Shown: positions 33,142 to 40,532, counted from the first letter of the stretch. The stretch is 40,532 bases of DNA from Lysobacter antibioticus (GCF_000731095.1 NZ_JMTZ01000033.1:1-40532), one strand, 5' to 3'. Program-made: numbers and translations. The notes: generated from the letters alone by a model not told the origin.

Positions 33142-34112
33142 ACACACGAAACGAATTCATCGAAGTGATCGCGCCCGGCCCGCTGACCAGCGTGCAGGAC
33201 CGGGGCCGGCACGGTTGGCGCCATCTCGGCATCGCCCGCAGCGGCGCGCTCGACCCGGAACTGGCCGCGCTGGCCAATCATCTGGTCGGCAATCGCGACG
33301 ACGATGCCGTGCTCGAACTGAGCCTGCACGGCCCGAGCCTGCGCCTGCCGCGGCCTTCGCGCATCGCCCTGCTCGGCGCGTCGGTCGATGCCCGCTTCGA
33401 GGGCACGGTGTTGCCGATGGCGCGGCCGATCGATCTGCCGGCCGGCACGCTCAAGCTCGGCGGCGTGCGCAACGGCGTGCGCGCCTGGCTGGCGATCGCC
33501 GGCGGTTTCGAAGTGGCGCCGGTGCTCGGCAGCCGCAGCACCGACCTGCGCGGCGGCTTCGGCGGTCACCAGGGCCGCGCCTTGCAGGCCGGCGACCGTC
33601 TGCCGCTCGGTTCGGCGCCGAGCTTGCGCATCGACTCGCCGCAGATCGCGCGCTGGTGGGTCGACCCCGACTTCGACGAAGACCCGCACCTGCCGATCCG
33701 CTACCTGCCCGTCGCAAACCCGGCGTTGGCCGACAGCGCCGCAGCGCTCGCCCGCCAGCCCTGGAGCGTCGCCGCCGCCAGCAATCGCCAAGGCCTGCGC
33801 CTGGACGGCGCGCCCTTGCCCGCCGTCGGCGGCAGCGGCGTGTCCGAGCCGGTTGCGCCCGGCACCATCCAATTGCCGGCCGACGGGCGTCCTATCGTCC
33901 TGCTCGCCGACGCCCAGACCGTCGGCGGTTATGCGCGCCTGGGGCATGTGATCGCCGCCGATCTGCCGCGTTTGGCGCAGGCACCTCCGCATGCGCGGCT
34001 GCGCTTTGAGGCCTGCGATGCGCCAGCGGCGATTGCTGCGCTGCGGCATCGGCGCGAACGCATGGCGCGTCTGCGCCTTGCGCTGGCATCGCGCTTGCCG
34101 CACACGCGCTAG
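33138..34112 (+). CDS. pxpC: 5-oxoprolinase subunit PxpC (biotin-dependent carboxyltransferase-like family)
   Basis: A 324-residue partner of PxpB in the 5-oxoprolinase complex; older annotations call it KipA or allophanate hydrolase subunit 2. Clear segments are IEVIAPGPLTSVQDRGRHGWRHLGIARSGALDPELAALAN, AWLAIAGGFEVAPVLGSRSTDLRGGFGGHQGR, IRYLP and VLLADAQTVGGYARLGHVIAADLPRLAQ. The last 40 residues are Arg/Ala-rich and less conserved in look. ATG 33138 overlaps the pxpB stop by 4 bp (ATGA). About 180 bp of non-coding DNA follow before the peptidase lipoprotein gene; I saw no strong terminator there, so read-through is possible. Confidence 0.93.
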   Translation: MNTRNEFIEVIAPGPLTSVQDRGRHGWRHLGIARSGALDPELAALANHLVGNRDDDAVLELSLHGPSLRLPRPSRIALLGASVDARFEGTVLPMARPIDLPAGTLKLGGVRNGVRAWLAIAGGFEVAPVLGSRSTDLRGGFGGHQGRALQAGDRLPLGSAPSLRIDSPQIARWWVDPDFDEDPHLPIRYLPVANPALADSAAALARQPWSVAAASNRQGLRLDGAPLPAVGGSGVSEPVAPGTIQLPADGRPIVLLADAQTVGGYARLGHVIAADLPRLAQAPPHARLRFEACDAPAAIAALRHRRERMARLRLALASRLPHTR

Positions 34113-34293
34113 CGGCATCGCGGATCTCCGCCACTGTGCCGAATTCGGCACCCAGCTAGGGCAAAAGGCACTATCGCTTCCGGCCCGGTTGCCGCGACGA
34201 TCGACGGCGCACTCACGCCGCCGCTCAGGCGGTCCGCACCTGCTCGACCGTCACACGAACCGCTTCGCCGTCATCGCCTTCTGGAGATCCCGC

Positions 34294-36132
34294 ATGCGTT
34301 CCCTGCGTCTGTTGTCGCTGTCCGTCTGTGTCGTCGCCGCGCTCGCCGCCGGCTGCAAATCCGAAACCGCCGCACCGCCCGCCGGTGCCGATGCCGCGCC
34401 CGTCGCGGCCAAGCCGGCCGGCGCCGAATGGAACGCCGCCGTCGACGGCTTCCTCAGCGGTTTCTTCGAACACTTCCCGACCTGGGGCGCGAACGCCGGC
34501 AAGCACGAGTTCGACGGTCGCCTGCCGGATTTCTCGGCCGAAGGCCTGCAACGCAACATCCAATGGCTGCACCAGCAGCGCGACGCGATCAACGCGTTCG
34601 GCGACGAGCGCCTCGACGCCGCTCAGCGCTATCAACGCGATTACGTGCGCGCGGTCATCGACGGCCAGTTGTTCTGGCTGGAAGAGTCGGGTTTTTCCGC
34701 CAAGAACCCGGCCTTCTACGCCGGCGACCTGTCGCCGAGCATGTACCTGACCCGTCCTTATGCGCCCTTGCCGCAGCGCATGGCCGCGTTCGTGACCTAT
34801 CAGGAAAACCTGCCCAAGGCGGTCGCGCAGATCCGCGCCAACCTCAAGGGCCCGTTCCCCGAAACCTATATCCAGCTCGGCACCGCGGTGTTCGGCGGCC
34901 TCGCCCAGTTCTTCGACACCGACGTGCCGAAGATCTTCGCCGAGATCAAGGACGACGCCCTGCAGGCGCGCTTCAAGCAATCCAACGCCGCCGCCTCGGC
35001 CGCCATGCGCGAACTGGCCGAACACATGGCCTCGCAGAAAGCCCAGGCCACCCAGGATTTCGCCTTGGGTGCGGACAAGTTCGCGAAGATGCTCAAGGCC
35101 ACCGAAGGCGTCGACCTGCCGCTGGACCAGCTCAAAGCCGCCGGCGAAGCCGACCTCGAACGCAACCTCGCCGCATTGAAGAGCGCCTGCGACCAATACG
35201 CCAAGGGCAAATCGCTCAATGACTGCATCACCCGGGTCAACGACGACAAACCGGTCGGCGGCGCGGTCGAAGGCGCGCGCGCGCAACTGGTCGGCTTGCG
35301 CCAGTTCCTGGTCGACAAGGACCTGGTGACGATCCCGGGCACCGAGCAGGCCAAGGTCGAGGAAGCGCCGCCGTTCAACCGCAACAACTTCGCCTACATC
35401 GAGATCCCCGGCCCGTACGAGAAGAATCTGCCGTCGGTCTACTACATCGCCCCGCCCGATCCGAACTGGCCGAAGGCCGAACAGGACGCCTACGTGCCGG
35501 GCAAGGCCGACCTGCTGTTCACCTCGGCGCACGAAGTGTGGCCGGGCCATTTCCTGCAGTTCCTGCACGCCAACCGTTCGCAGTGGAAGTTCGCCCAGTT
35601 GTTCGTCGGCTATGCCTATGCCGAAGGCTGGGCGCACTACACCGAGGAAATGATGTTCGACGCCGGCCTCGACGGTGCGACCCCGGAAATCCACATCGGC
35701 CAACTCACCAACGCGCTGCTGCGCAACGTGCGTTATCTGTCGGCGATCGGCCTGCATACCGGCGGCATGACCGTCGCCCAGTCCGAACAGATGTTCAAGG
35801 ACAAGGCTTTCCAGGACCCGGGCAACGCCCGCCAGCAGGCCGCGCGCGGCACCTACGATCCGGCCTACCTCAACTACACCTTGGGCAAGCTGATGATCAT
35901 GCAGTTGCGCGAAGACTGGACCGCTACGCGCGGCGGCCGCAACGCGTGGAAAGGCTTCCACGACCAGTTCCTGAGCTACGGCGGCCCGCCGATCCCGCTG
36001 CTGCGCGGGCAGATGCTGGGCACCAAGCCGGAAACCAAGTTGTGGCAGGCGCCCAAGCCTGCGGCCACACCGGTGGCCAGCGCAACGGCACCGTCTTCCG
36101 CGGCGCCGACCGCGACCGGCGCCGCGCACTGA
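34294..36132 (+). CDS. DUF885 family lipoprotein, putative zinc metallopeptidase
   Basis: A 612-residue protein with a lipoprotein signal peptide (lipobox LAAGC, Cys20), so it should be anchored to a membrane facing the periplasm. A DUF885-type active site is visible: HEVWPGH at residues 413-419 (within SAHEVWPGHFLQFLHA), then YAEGWAHYTEEMM (about 444-456) supplying downstream glutamates. Relatives are M2/M3-like zinc carboxy- or oligopeptidases. ATG 34294 is preceded by GGAG. The last 25 residues are an Ala/Thr/Pro-rich tail. Its place between pxpBC and pxpA-pcp suggests it releases peptides whose N-terminal pyroglutamate is then salvaged, but this is inference. A strong hairpin terminator follows the stop codon. 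Confidence 0.85.
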   Translation: MRSLRLLSLSVCVVAALAAGCKSETAAPPAGADAAPVAAKPAGAEWNAAVDGFLSGFFEHFPTWGANAGKHEFDGRLPDFSAEGLQRNIQWLHQQRDAINAFGDERLDAAQRYQRDYVRAVIDGQLFWLEESGFSAKNPAFYAGDLSPSMYLTRPYAPLPQRMAAFVTYQENLPKAVAQIRANLKGPFPETYIQLGTAVFGGLAQFFDTDVPKIFAEIKDDALQARFKQSNAAASAAMRELAEHMASQKAQATQDFALGADKFAKMLKATEGVDLPLDQLKAAGEADLERNLAALKSACDQYAKGKSLNDCITRVNDDKPVGGAVEGARAQLVGLRQFLVDKDLVTIPGTEQAKVEEAPPFNRNNFAYIEIPGPYEKNLPSVYYIAPPDPNWPKAEQDAYVPGKADLLFTSAHEVWPGHFLQFLHANRSQWKFAQLFVGYAYAEGWAHYTEEMMFDAGLDGATPEIHIGQLTNALLRNVRYLSAIGLHTGGMTVAQSEQMFKDKAFQDPGNARQQAARGTYDPAYLNYTLGKLMIMQLREDWTATRGGRNAWKGFHDQFLSYGGPPIPLLRGQMLGTKPETKLWQAPKPAATPVASATAPSSAAPTATGAAH

Positions 36133-36156
36133 ACCGATCGAAACACCGATGACGAC

Positions 36157-36190
36157 AAGAACGGGGCCGCACGCGGCCCCGTTCTTGTTC
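36157..36190 (+). terminator. Rho-independent-like terminator after the DUF885 gene
   Basis: A perfect 14-bp stem, AAGAACGGGGCCGC with GCGGCCCCGTTCTT, around a two-base centre, starting 24 bases after the DUF885 stop codon and followed by a short GTTC rather than a clean T run. Stem strength and position support termination; the weak T tract lowers confidence. Confidence 0.65.
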
Positions 36191-36247
36191 GGGCGGCAAC
36201 CGGCTTGCGTACGCGAAACTCCGCTGTATATCCCCGCTTTGAAATCT

Positions 36248-36292
36248 GTTTTAGATCCCCCCTTTGAAAAAGGGGGGCCAGGGGGGATTTGC
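36248..36292. repeat. Intergenic inverted repeat of C6/G6 blocks
   Basis: gatccccccctttgaaaaaggggggccaggggggatttg contains CCCCCCTTT and AAAGGGGGG arms followed by a second G6 block, flanked by aaatctg/gatttg. Short elements of this kind (CCCCCTTTGAAAAAGGGGG with a third G block) are scattered in intergenic DNA of many proteobacteria (recalled, not searched). It lies in the 417-bp gap between the DUF885 gene and the small membrane protein gene; no gene is present in that gap. Confidence 0.6.
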
Positions 36293-36470
36293 TCTTCGCT
36301 GAAACGGCAAAGCGAATCCCCCGGCGCAGCCGCTCTACCCCGACCTCCGTTTGCGCGGGCCCCTGCCCCCTCAACAAAGGGGCCGAGCTTCCAGCTCGTT
36401 CGTACTCACAGACTCGGCCGCCCTCGCTCGTACGATGCATCCCGCAAGCCAGCCGCGCCTAGCCCGCCTC

Positions 36471-36500
36471 TTGGTCCCCCCGCCCCAACCCGTCTAGACT
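36471..36500 (+). promoter_or_regulatory. Weak promoter candidate upstream of the pxpA operon
   Basis: TTGGTC (36471-36476) and TAGACT (36495-36500) at 18-bp spacing, about 50 bases before the small membrane-protein gene. Matches to consensus are only partial. A promoter in this gap is expected because a strong hairpin terminator lies upstream. Confidence 0.25.
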
Positions 36501-36549
36501 CCTTACGTCCCCGGGCCCGGCGCCCTGCACCACTTACGAGACCGCACCA

Positions 36550-36717
36550 ATGAAATCCAACGTCGTCGGCGCCCTGATCCTGATCGTCATCGGCACCCTG
36601 TTCCTGCTCAACAATCTGGGCCTCACCAATGTCAGCCTGACCCGCTTGCTGATGACCTGGTGGCCGGCGATCCTGATCGCCGTGGGCCTGGGTCTGCTGT
36701 TCAAGCGCGGCAAATAG
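36550..36717 (+). CDS. Small membrane protein with LiaF-like transmembrane segment
   Basis: A 55-residue protein beginning MKSNVVGALILIVIGTLFLLNNLGL, with a second hydrophobic stretch (LLMTWWPAILIAVGLGLLF) and a basic end KRGK. Two hydrophobic helices split by a short NLGLTNVSLTRL loop resemble the LiaF/DUF5668 transmembrane module (the GxxxLLxNLG and WWPxxLIxxGxxLL patterns). Function is unknown; in LiaF-type proteins this module accompanies cell-envelope sensing. It is the first gene after the terminator and sits 19 bp before pxpA, so it may be co-transcribed with the 5-oxoproline genes. It is real by motif, although its start has only a weak ribosome binding site. Confidence 0.72.
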   Translation: MKSNVVGALILIVIGTLFLLNNLGLTNVSLTRLLMTWWPAILIAVGLGLLFKRGK

Positions 36718-36736
36718 CCGCGCGGAGTCTCGCCTC

Positions 36737-37483
36737 ATGCAGGACCGCATCGATTTCAATTGCGATCTCGGCGAGGGTTGCGGCGACGACGCCGCCATCC
36801 TGCCCTTCGTCAGTTCGGCCAACATCGCCTGCGGCGGCCATGCCGGCGACGAAGCGACGATGCGCGAAACCCTGCGCCTGTGCCGCGAACACGGCGTCGC
36901 CGCCGGCGCGCATCCGGGTTACGACGATCCCGAACACTTCGGCCGCCGCACCCTGCCGCTGAGCCGCGACGAGATCGGCATGCTGATGCTCAACCAGCTC
37001 GCCCGGCTCGCCGCGGTCGCCGCCGACGAGGGCGTGCGCCTGACCCACGTCAAACCGCACGGCGCGCTGTACAACCTCGCCGCCGACGACCGCATCGTCG
37101 CCGAAGCCATCGTCGGCGCGGTCGCCGCGTTCGATCCGAACCTGATCGTCTACGGTCTGTCGCAATCGCAGCTCACCGACGCGGCCGAAGCCGCCGGCCT
37201 GCGCGTCGCCCACGAGGTCTTCGCCGAACGCGGTTATGCCCGCAACGGCCGGCTGTTGCCGCGCGGCCAGCCCGGCGCGGTGATCGAGTCGCTCGACGCG
37301 GCGATCGCCCAGGTCCATGGCCTGGTCGTGCGCGGCGAAGTCGCCACCGCCGACGGCGGCCGCATCGCGCTGCGCGCCGACACCCTGTGCCTGCACGGCG
37401 ACCGCAGCGACGCGCCGGCGTTCGCGCGCGCGCTGCGCGACGCGCTCGTGGCCGACGGCATCCGCATCCTGCCGGTCGCATGA
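36737..37483 (+). CDS. pxpA: 5-oxoprolinase subunit PxpA (LamB/YcsF family)
   Basis: A 248-residue subunit of 5-oxoprolinase PxpABC. LamB/YcsF family segments are DFNCDLGEGCGDDAAILPFVSSANIACGGHAGD at the N terminus, AAGAHPGYDDPEHFGRR, THVKPHGALYNLAADD, FAERGYARNGRLLPRGQPGAVI and LCLHGD. The conserved Asp/His residues in DLGEG, GGHAGD, HPGY and KPHGALYN are all present. With pxpB and pxpC upstream this completes the enzyme that hydrolyses 5-oxoproline to glutamate with ATP. It is 19 bp after the small membrane protein gene and 72 bp before the DUF969 gene. Confidence 0.94.
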   Translation: MQDRIDFNCDLGEGCGDDAAILPFVSSANIACGGHAGDEATMRETLRLCREHGVAAGAHPGYDDPEHFGRRTLPLSRDEIGMLMLNQLARLAAVAADEGVRLTHVKPHGALYNLAADDRIVAEAIVGAVAAFDPNLIVYGLSQSQLTDAAEAAGLRVAHEVFAERGYARNGRLLPRGQPGAVIESLDAAIAQVHGLVVRGEVATADGGRIALRADTLCLHGDRSDAPAFARALRDALVADGIRILPVA

Positions 37484-37555
37484 GCGCCCGCGCCCTATCG
37501 CAGACGGCGCCATCGGCAAACCGCATCACCGAATTTCCATGAGCGAGGGCGTGGC

Positions 37556-38257
37556 ATGAACTATTGGCCCCTGATCGGCGTCGCCGCGGTCGTGATCGGC
37601 TTCGTACTGCGGCTCAATCCGGCCCTGGTCGTGGTCGCCGCCGGTTTCATCACCGGCCTGGCGGCGCAGCTGTCGCCGCTGGACATCCTCGAAGTGCTGG
37701 GCAAAGCGTTCACCGAGAAACGCTTTCTGTTGCTGTTCCTGCTGACCCTGCCGGTGATCGGCCTGCTCGAACGCCACGGCCTGAAGGAACACGCGCAAAA
37801 CTGGGTCGCGCGATTGCGCGGCGCGACCATGGCGCGGCTGTTGGTCGCCTATCTGCTGATGCGCCAGCTGTCTTCGGCGATCGGCCTGACCAGCCTCGGC
37901 GGGCATCCGCAGACGGTGCGGCCGCTGCTCGCGCCGATGGCCGAGGGCGCGGCGCAGACCCGCCATGGCGAGCTCGACGACGACGAACGCCAACGCATCC
38001 GCGCCCTGGCCGCCGGCACCGACAACGTCGGCATGTTCTTCGGCGAGGACATTTTCATCGCCTTCGGCGCGGTGCTGCTGATCCAGAGCTTCTTCGCCGA
38101 GCACGGCTTCACGCTCGATCCGCTGCAGATCGCCTTGTGGGGCATTCCGACCGCGATCTGCGCCTTCGTGATCCACTCGGTGCGGATCGTGCGCTTCGAA
38201 CGCGGACTGGCGCGACGGCGCGCCGTTGCGGCGACGACCGAAGCGCCCGCGCCATGA
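37556..38257 (+). CDS. DUF969 family membrane protein, candidate 5-oxoproline transporter component
   Basis: A 233-residue membrane protein with about five or six hydrophobic helices ([50 protein letters not shown], a central [34 protein letters not shown] segment and a C-terminal [18 protein letters not shown]). The [24 protein letters not shown] region is typical of DUF969. DUF969 and DUF979 genes commonly occur as neighbours and near pxpA/pcp, which has led to the idea of a two-part permease for 5-oxoproline; transport itself is inference. Its stop overlaps the DUF979 start as ATGA. Confidence 0.87.
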   Translation: MNYWPLIGVAAVVIGFVLRLNPALVVVAAGFITGLAAQLSPLDILEVLGKAFTEKRFLLLFLLTLPVIGLLERHGLKEHAQNWVARLRGATMARLLVAYLLMRQLSSAIGLTSLGGHPQTVRPLLAPMAEGAAQTRHGELDDDERQRIRALAAGTDNVGMFFGEDIFIAFGAVLLIQSFFAEHGFTLDPLQIALWGIPTAICAFVIHSVRIVRFERGLARRRAVAATTEAPAP

Positions 38258-39207
38258 TCACCCTGACCTTCGTCTACTGGGTGCTCGGCGCCTATTTCGG
38301 CGTCCTCGCCTGGCGCGGCCTGCGCGATCGCTCGAATCCGCGCCGCCATGCGAACGGCACGTTCTGGGGCCTGATCGCATTGCTGATGTTCGCCGCCGAG
38401 CATCTTCCGAACAAAGTCGTCGGCGCCTGCGTGGTCGTGCTCGCGGTGCTCGCCGGTTTCGGCGGCCTCGGCAAGGGCGGTTACGACGAAACCGCCGCCG
38501 AAGAAAAACAGGACGAAGCGCAGCGGCTCGGCAACCGGCTGTTCTGGCCGGCGCTGTTGATCCCCAGCGTGACCCTGATCGGCGCGCTCGGCCTGAAGTA
38601 CGTGCGCATCGGCGACACGCCCTTGCTGCAGACCGCCAACGTCACCCTGATCGCGCTCGCGATCGCCTGCCTGATCGCGCTCGCGGCCGCATGCCGGCTG
38701 ACCGGGCAGACGCCGTGGAGCGGCGTCGAGCAATCGCGGCGCCTGGTCGATTCGATCGGTTGGGCGGCCTTGCTGCCGCTGCTGCTGGCCACGCTCGGCA
38801 GCGTGTTCGAAGCCGGCGGCGTCGGCCAGGCCGTGGCCGGCGTGGTGCGCTCGGTGATTCCGGTCGACAACGCCTTCGTCGTGGTCGCGGCCTACGCGCT
38901 CGGCATGGCCTTGTTCACCGTGATCATGGGCAACGCCTTCGCCGCGTTCCCGGTCATGACCGCCGGCATCGCCCTGCCCTTGCTGGTCCATCACCACGGC
39001 GCCGAACCGGCCTCGCTGGCGGCCATCGGCATGCTCTCGGGCTATTGCGGCACCCTGCTGACGCCGATGGCGGCGAACTACAACCTGGTGCCGGCGGCCT
39101 TGCTCGAACTCAAGGACCCCTACGCCGTGATCCGCGCGCAATGGCCGACCGGCATGGTGCTGCTGGCTTGCAACGTCGCGCTGATGTACTGGATCGCGTT
39201 CCGATGA
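38254..39207 (+). CDS. DUF979 family membrane protein, candidate 5-oxoproline transporter component
   Basis: A 317-residue integral membrane protein with about eight to ten helices. Family-like segments are [105 protein letters not shown] and [29 protein letters not shown]. It overlaps both neighbours by 4 bp (ATGA on each side), so DUF969, DUF979 and Pcp are translationally coupled. The polar NAFAAFPV and [13 protein letters not shown] segments resemble re-entrant or substrate-site loops of ion-coupled transporters, which supports, but does not prove, a transport role. Confidence 0.87.
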   Translation: MITLTFVYWVLGAYFGVLAWRGLRDRSNPRRHANGTFWGLIALLMFAAEHLPNKVVGACVVVLAVLAGFGGLGKGGYDETAAEEKQDEAQRLGNRLFWPALLIPSVTLIGALGLKYVRIGDTPLLQTANVTLIALAIACLIALAAACRLTGQTPWSGVEQSRRLVDSIGWAALLPLLLATLGSVFEAGGVGQAVAGVVRSVIPVDNAFVVVAAYALGMALFTVIMGNAFAAFPVMTAGIALPLLVHHHGAEPASLAAIGMLSGYCGTLLTPMAANYNLVPAALLELKDPYAVIRAQWPTGMVLLACNVALMYWIAFR

Positions 39208-39932
39208 AGGCGCGCCCGCCGACTGTGCAGGCACCGACTCTACAGGCACCGACTCTGCAAGCGCCGGCTCTGCAAGCACCGATCCTGTTGACCGGCTTCG
39301 CGCCGTTCGGCGGCGAAACCGACAACCCGAGCTGGGACGCGGTACGCCGGCTCGACGGCGCGTCGATCGCAGGCAACGACGGCGCCGAACATCGCATCGT
39401 CGCGCGTTGCCTGCCGGTCGCGTTCGGCCAATGCCTCGACGAATTGAACCAAGCCATCGACAGTTTGCGGCCGGCGCTGGTGCTGTGCGTCGGCCAGGCC
39501 GGCGGCCGCGCGCAATTGTCGCTGGAGCGCATCGCGATCAACGTCGACGATGCGCGCATCGCCGACAACCGCGGCGCGCAACCGATCGACGAGCCGGTGG
39601 TCGCCGACGGCCCGGCCGCGTACTTCACCGACCTGCCGATCAAGGCCATGCTCGCGGCGCTGCGCACGGCCGGCATCCCGGCCGAGGTGTCCCAGACCGC
39701 CGGCACCTATGTCTGCAATCACCTGTTCTATGGGCTGATGCATACCCTGCGCGGCCACGACGGCGTTCGAGGCGGCTTCATCCACATTCCGTATGCTCCG
39801 GCACAGGCTGCGCGCCATGCCGGTGCGCCGAGTCTGGCGATCGATACCGTCGTGCAAGGCCTGCGGGTGGCGCTGGAGACGGCGCTGACCACGCGGGTCG
39901 ACCGACGCATCGCCGGCGGCGCCGAACACTGA
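39204..39932 (+). CDS. pcp: Pyrrolidone-carboxylate peptidase (pyroglutamyl peptidase I)
   Basis: A 242-residue cysteine peptidase that removes N-terminal pyroglutamate from peptides, giving 5-oxoproline for the nearby PxpABC. The catalytic triad is visible: Glu108 ([19 protein letters not shown]), Cys171 ([13 protein letters not shown]) and His194 (GGFIHIPY). The catalytic domain begins at [21 protein letters not shown] (residue 27). The first 26 residues are an unusual repeat of a five-residue unit (PTLQA) encoded by a 15-bp tandem repeat and are absent from typical Pcp proteins. The ATG at 39204 overlaps the DUF979 stop as ATGA. No signal peptide is seen, so it is cytoplasmic. Confidence 0.94.
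   Translation: MKARPPTVQAPTLQAPTLQAPALQAPILLTGFAPFGGETDNPSWDAVRRLDGASIAGNDGAEHRIVARCLPVAFGQCLDELNQAIDSLRPALVLCVGQAGGRAQLSLERIAINVDDARIADNRGAQPIDEPVVADGPAAYFTDLPIKAMLAALRTAGIPAEVSQTAGTYVCNHLFYGLMHTLRGHDGVRGGFIHIPYAPAQAARHAGAPSLAIDTVVQGLRVALETALTTRVDRRIAGGAEH
39217..39284. repeat. 15-bp in-frame tandem repeat at the 5' end of pcp
   Basis: Four to five imperfect copies of a unit like caggcaccgactctg, encoding successive [20 protein letters not shown] and PILL. Differences are mostly at third positions, consistent with older slippage events followed by point change. Confidence 0.85.
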
Positions 39933-39977
39933 ACCGGGCGTTCGCCTACCCATCCAATATCCGACGGAGTATCCCCC

Positions 39978-40286
39978 ATGCATCGCCTGTTGCTCGCCGC
40001 CCTGCTCGCCACCGCCGCCGTCGCCGGCTCGATCGCCGCCCCCGCGCACGCCGGCCTGTTCGACAAGAACCCCGAGCAGGTCGCCACCGAGGCCGTCAAC
40101 AAGAACCTGATCGCGGTGACCCTGTGGGTCGACGCGAGCTGGGGTTTCCGCAACCAGGGCGCGGCCAACGCGCTGAGCCGCGCGCATCAGGCCTTCACCA
40201 CCCGCGATTACGACGTGGTCAGCGTCGAGCCGTATATCGAGAACGGCGATCTGCAGGGGTTTTTCGTTACCTATCAGCGGCGCTGA
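39978..40286 (+). CDS. Small secreted protein of unknown function
   Basis: A 102-residue protein with a clear signal peptide (MHRLLLAALLATAAVAG...APAHA, likely cut after AHA at about residue 25). The mature part, about 77 residues, starts GLFDKNPEQVATEAVNKN and contains WVDASWGFRNQGAANALSRAHQAF and YDVVSVEPYIENGDLQGFFVTYQRR. GGAG lies upstream of the ATG. I do not recognise the family. It follows pcp by 45 bp and could be co-transcribed with it, although a link to 5-oxoproline metabolism is not evident. Confidence 0.75.
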   Translation: MHRLLLAALLATAAVAGSIAAPAHAGLFDKNPEQVATEAVNKNLIAVTLWVDASWGFRNQGAANALSRAHQAFTTRDYDVVSVEPYIENGDLQGFFVTYQRR

Positions 40287-40325
40287 GCGCGGGCTTTCTG
40301 AAGGCTGCGCCGGTGGTCGTAGCGG

Positions 40326-40432
40326 CGCGGTCGCGGCTCGCGCCGCTCCTACCCTGGAATCGTCGACATCTTGTGGATGCGCGGTCGCGGCGTATGACCG
40401 GAGGAAATCCCAGTGGGACGCCGCTCCTACCC
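40326..40432 (-). repeat. Two GTAG-headed REP elements (short and long forms)
   Basis: A 26-bp short copy (40326-40351) and a 50-bp long copy (40381-40430), both with the GTAG head on the minus strand. The short copy folds as GCGGC/GCCGC around GCGA. The long copy carries the interior GGGATTTCCT. They lie in the gap after the small secreted protein gene. Confidence 0.82.
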
Positions 40433-40457
40433 AGGGCCCGGGCGTTCTCGAGGCCAT

Positions 40458-40497
40458 AAAAAACGCGCCGATGCGAAAGCATCGGCGCGTTTTTTTG
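40458..40497. terminator. Strong bidirectional rho-independent terminator
   Basis: ACGCGCCGATGC and GCATCGGCGCGT form a perfect 12-bp stem with a GAAA tetraloop, flanked by an A tract on the left and seven T on the right, so it can terminate transcription from both directions. It would close the plus-strand block and also a minus-strand gene entering from the right. Confidence 0.9.
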
Positions 40498-40517
40498 AGG
40501 CGAGGACGCGTCCGGGA

Positions 40518-40532
40518 TCAGCGCGCGACCAC
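40518..40532 (-). CDS. Possible 3' end of a minus-strand gene entering from the right
   Basis: Read on the minus strand, the last bases encode VVAR followed by TGA, placed just upstream of the bidirectional terminator. Only four codons are visible, so this is a positional inference and no identity can be given. Confidence 0.25.
   Translation of the reverse strand: MVAR

Noticed and set aside
37849-39279. A 476-codon minus-strand frame opposite DUF969/DUF979/pcp
   Set aside because: Shadow of three membrane/peptidase genes with correct families and ATGA couplings on the plus strand.

Overview
The window looks like a chromosomal segment of a very GC-rich gammaproteobacterium of the Xanthomonadaceae type, most likely Lysobacter or a close relative. 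This is inferred from strong G/C bias at third codon positions, the mix of housekeeping genes (uup, selO, rimO, yaeQ, deaD) and dispersed GTAG-headed REP elements of the kind known in Stenotrophomonas. No 16S or other decisive marker is present, so the genus is a guess.

Region 1 (1-11.35 kb) is the edge of a nonribosomal peptide locus. On the minus strand, in transcription order, lie a fatty-acyl-AMP ligase, a stand-alone acyl carrier protein, a MetX-type homoserine O-acyltransferase, a homoserine dehydrogenase and the first 488 codons of an NRPS that begins with a condensation domain and runs off the left edge. Across a 1.15 kb lower-GC divergent spacer, on the plus strand, are a membrane-targeted penicillin-acylase-family hydrolase and a PvdE/SyrD/YojI-type cyclic-peptide ABC exporter sharing an ATGA overlap. 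Together they suggest lipoinitiated peptide synthesis, export of an acylated precursor and possibly its deacylation outside the cytoplasm, with local homoserine or O-acylhomoserine supply.

Region 2 (11.3-25 kb) is mostly stand-alone genes: a secreted HEAQH metallopeptidase-like protein, an SRPBCC-AraC pair, the ABC-F ATPase Uup, a 38-residue lysine-rich protein, a GNAT protein, SelO, a glutathione S-transferase, a YaiI/YqxD protein, a DeoR-MFS pair and a DEAD-box RNA helicase. Region 3 (25-31.3 kb) has a class I glutamine amidotransferase-like gene, a lower-GC islet with a tRNA-like 3' remnant and a small basic protein, an RluA-type pseudouridine synthase, a yaeQ-yhiN pair, a REP cluster and rimO.

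Region 4 (31.3-40.3 kb) is an almost entirely plus-strand block centred on 5-oxoproline (pyroglutamate) metabolism. It holds dienelactone hydrolase-HIT-pxpB-pxpC in a chain of 4-bp overlaps, a DUF885 lipoprotein peptidase with a terminator, then a small membrane protein, pxpA, DUF969, DUF979 and pcp. Pcp would release N-terminal pyroglutamate, PxpABC would hydrolyse it to glutamate, and the DUF969/DUF979 membrane pair is a candidate transporter. A small secreted protein, two REP elements and a strong bidirectional terminator close the window.

The least expected sequence-level signal is the REP family. Seven copies occur in two exact lengths (26 and 50 bp), with a stem base pair that covaries in every copy and GNRA-type tetraloops in all four short copies.
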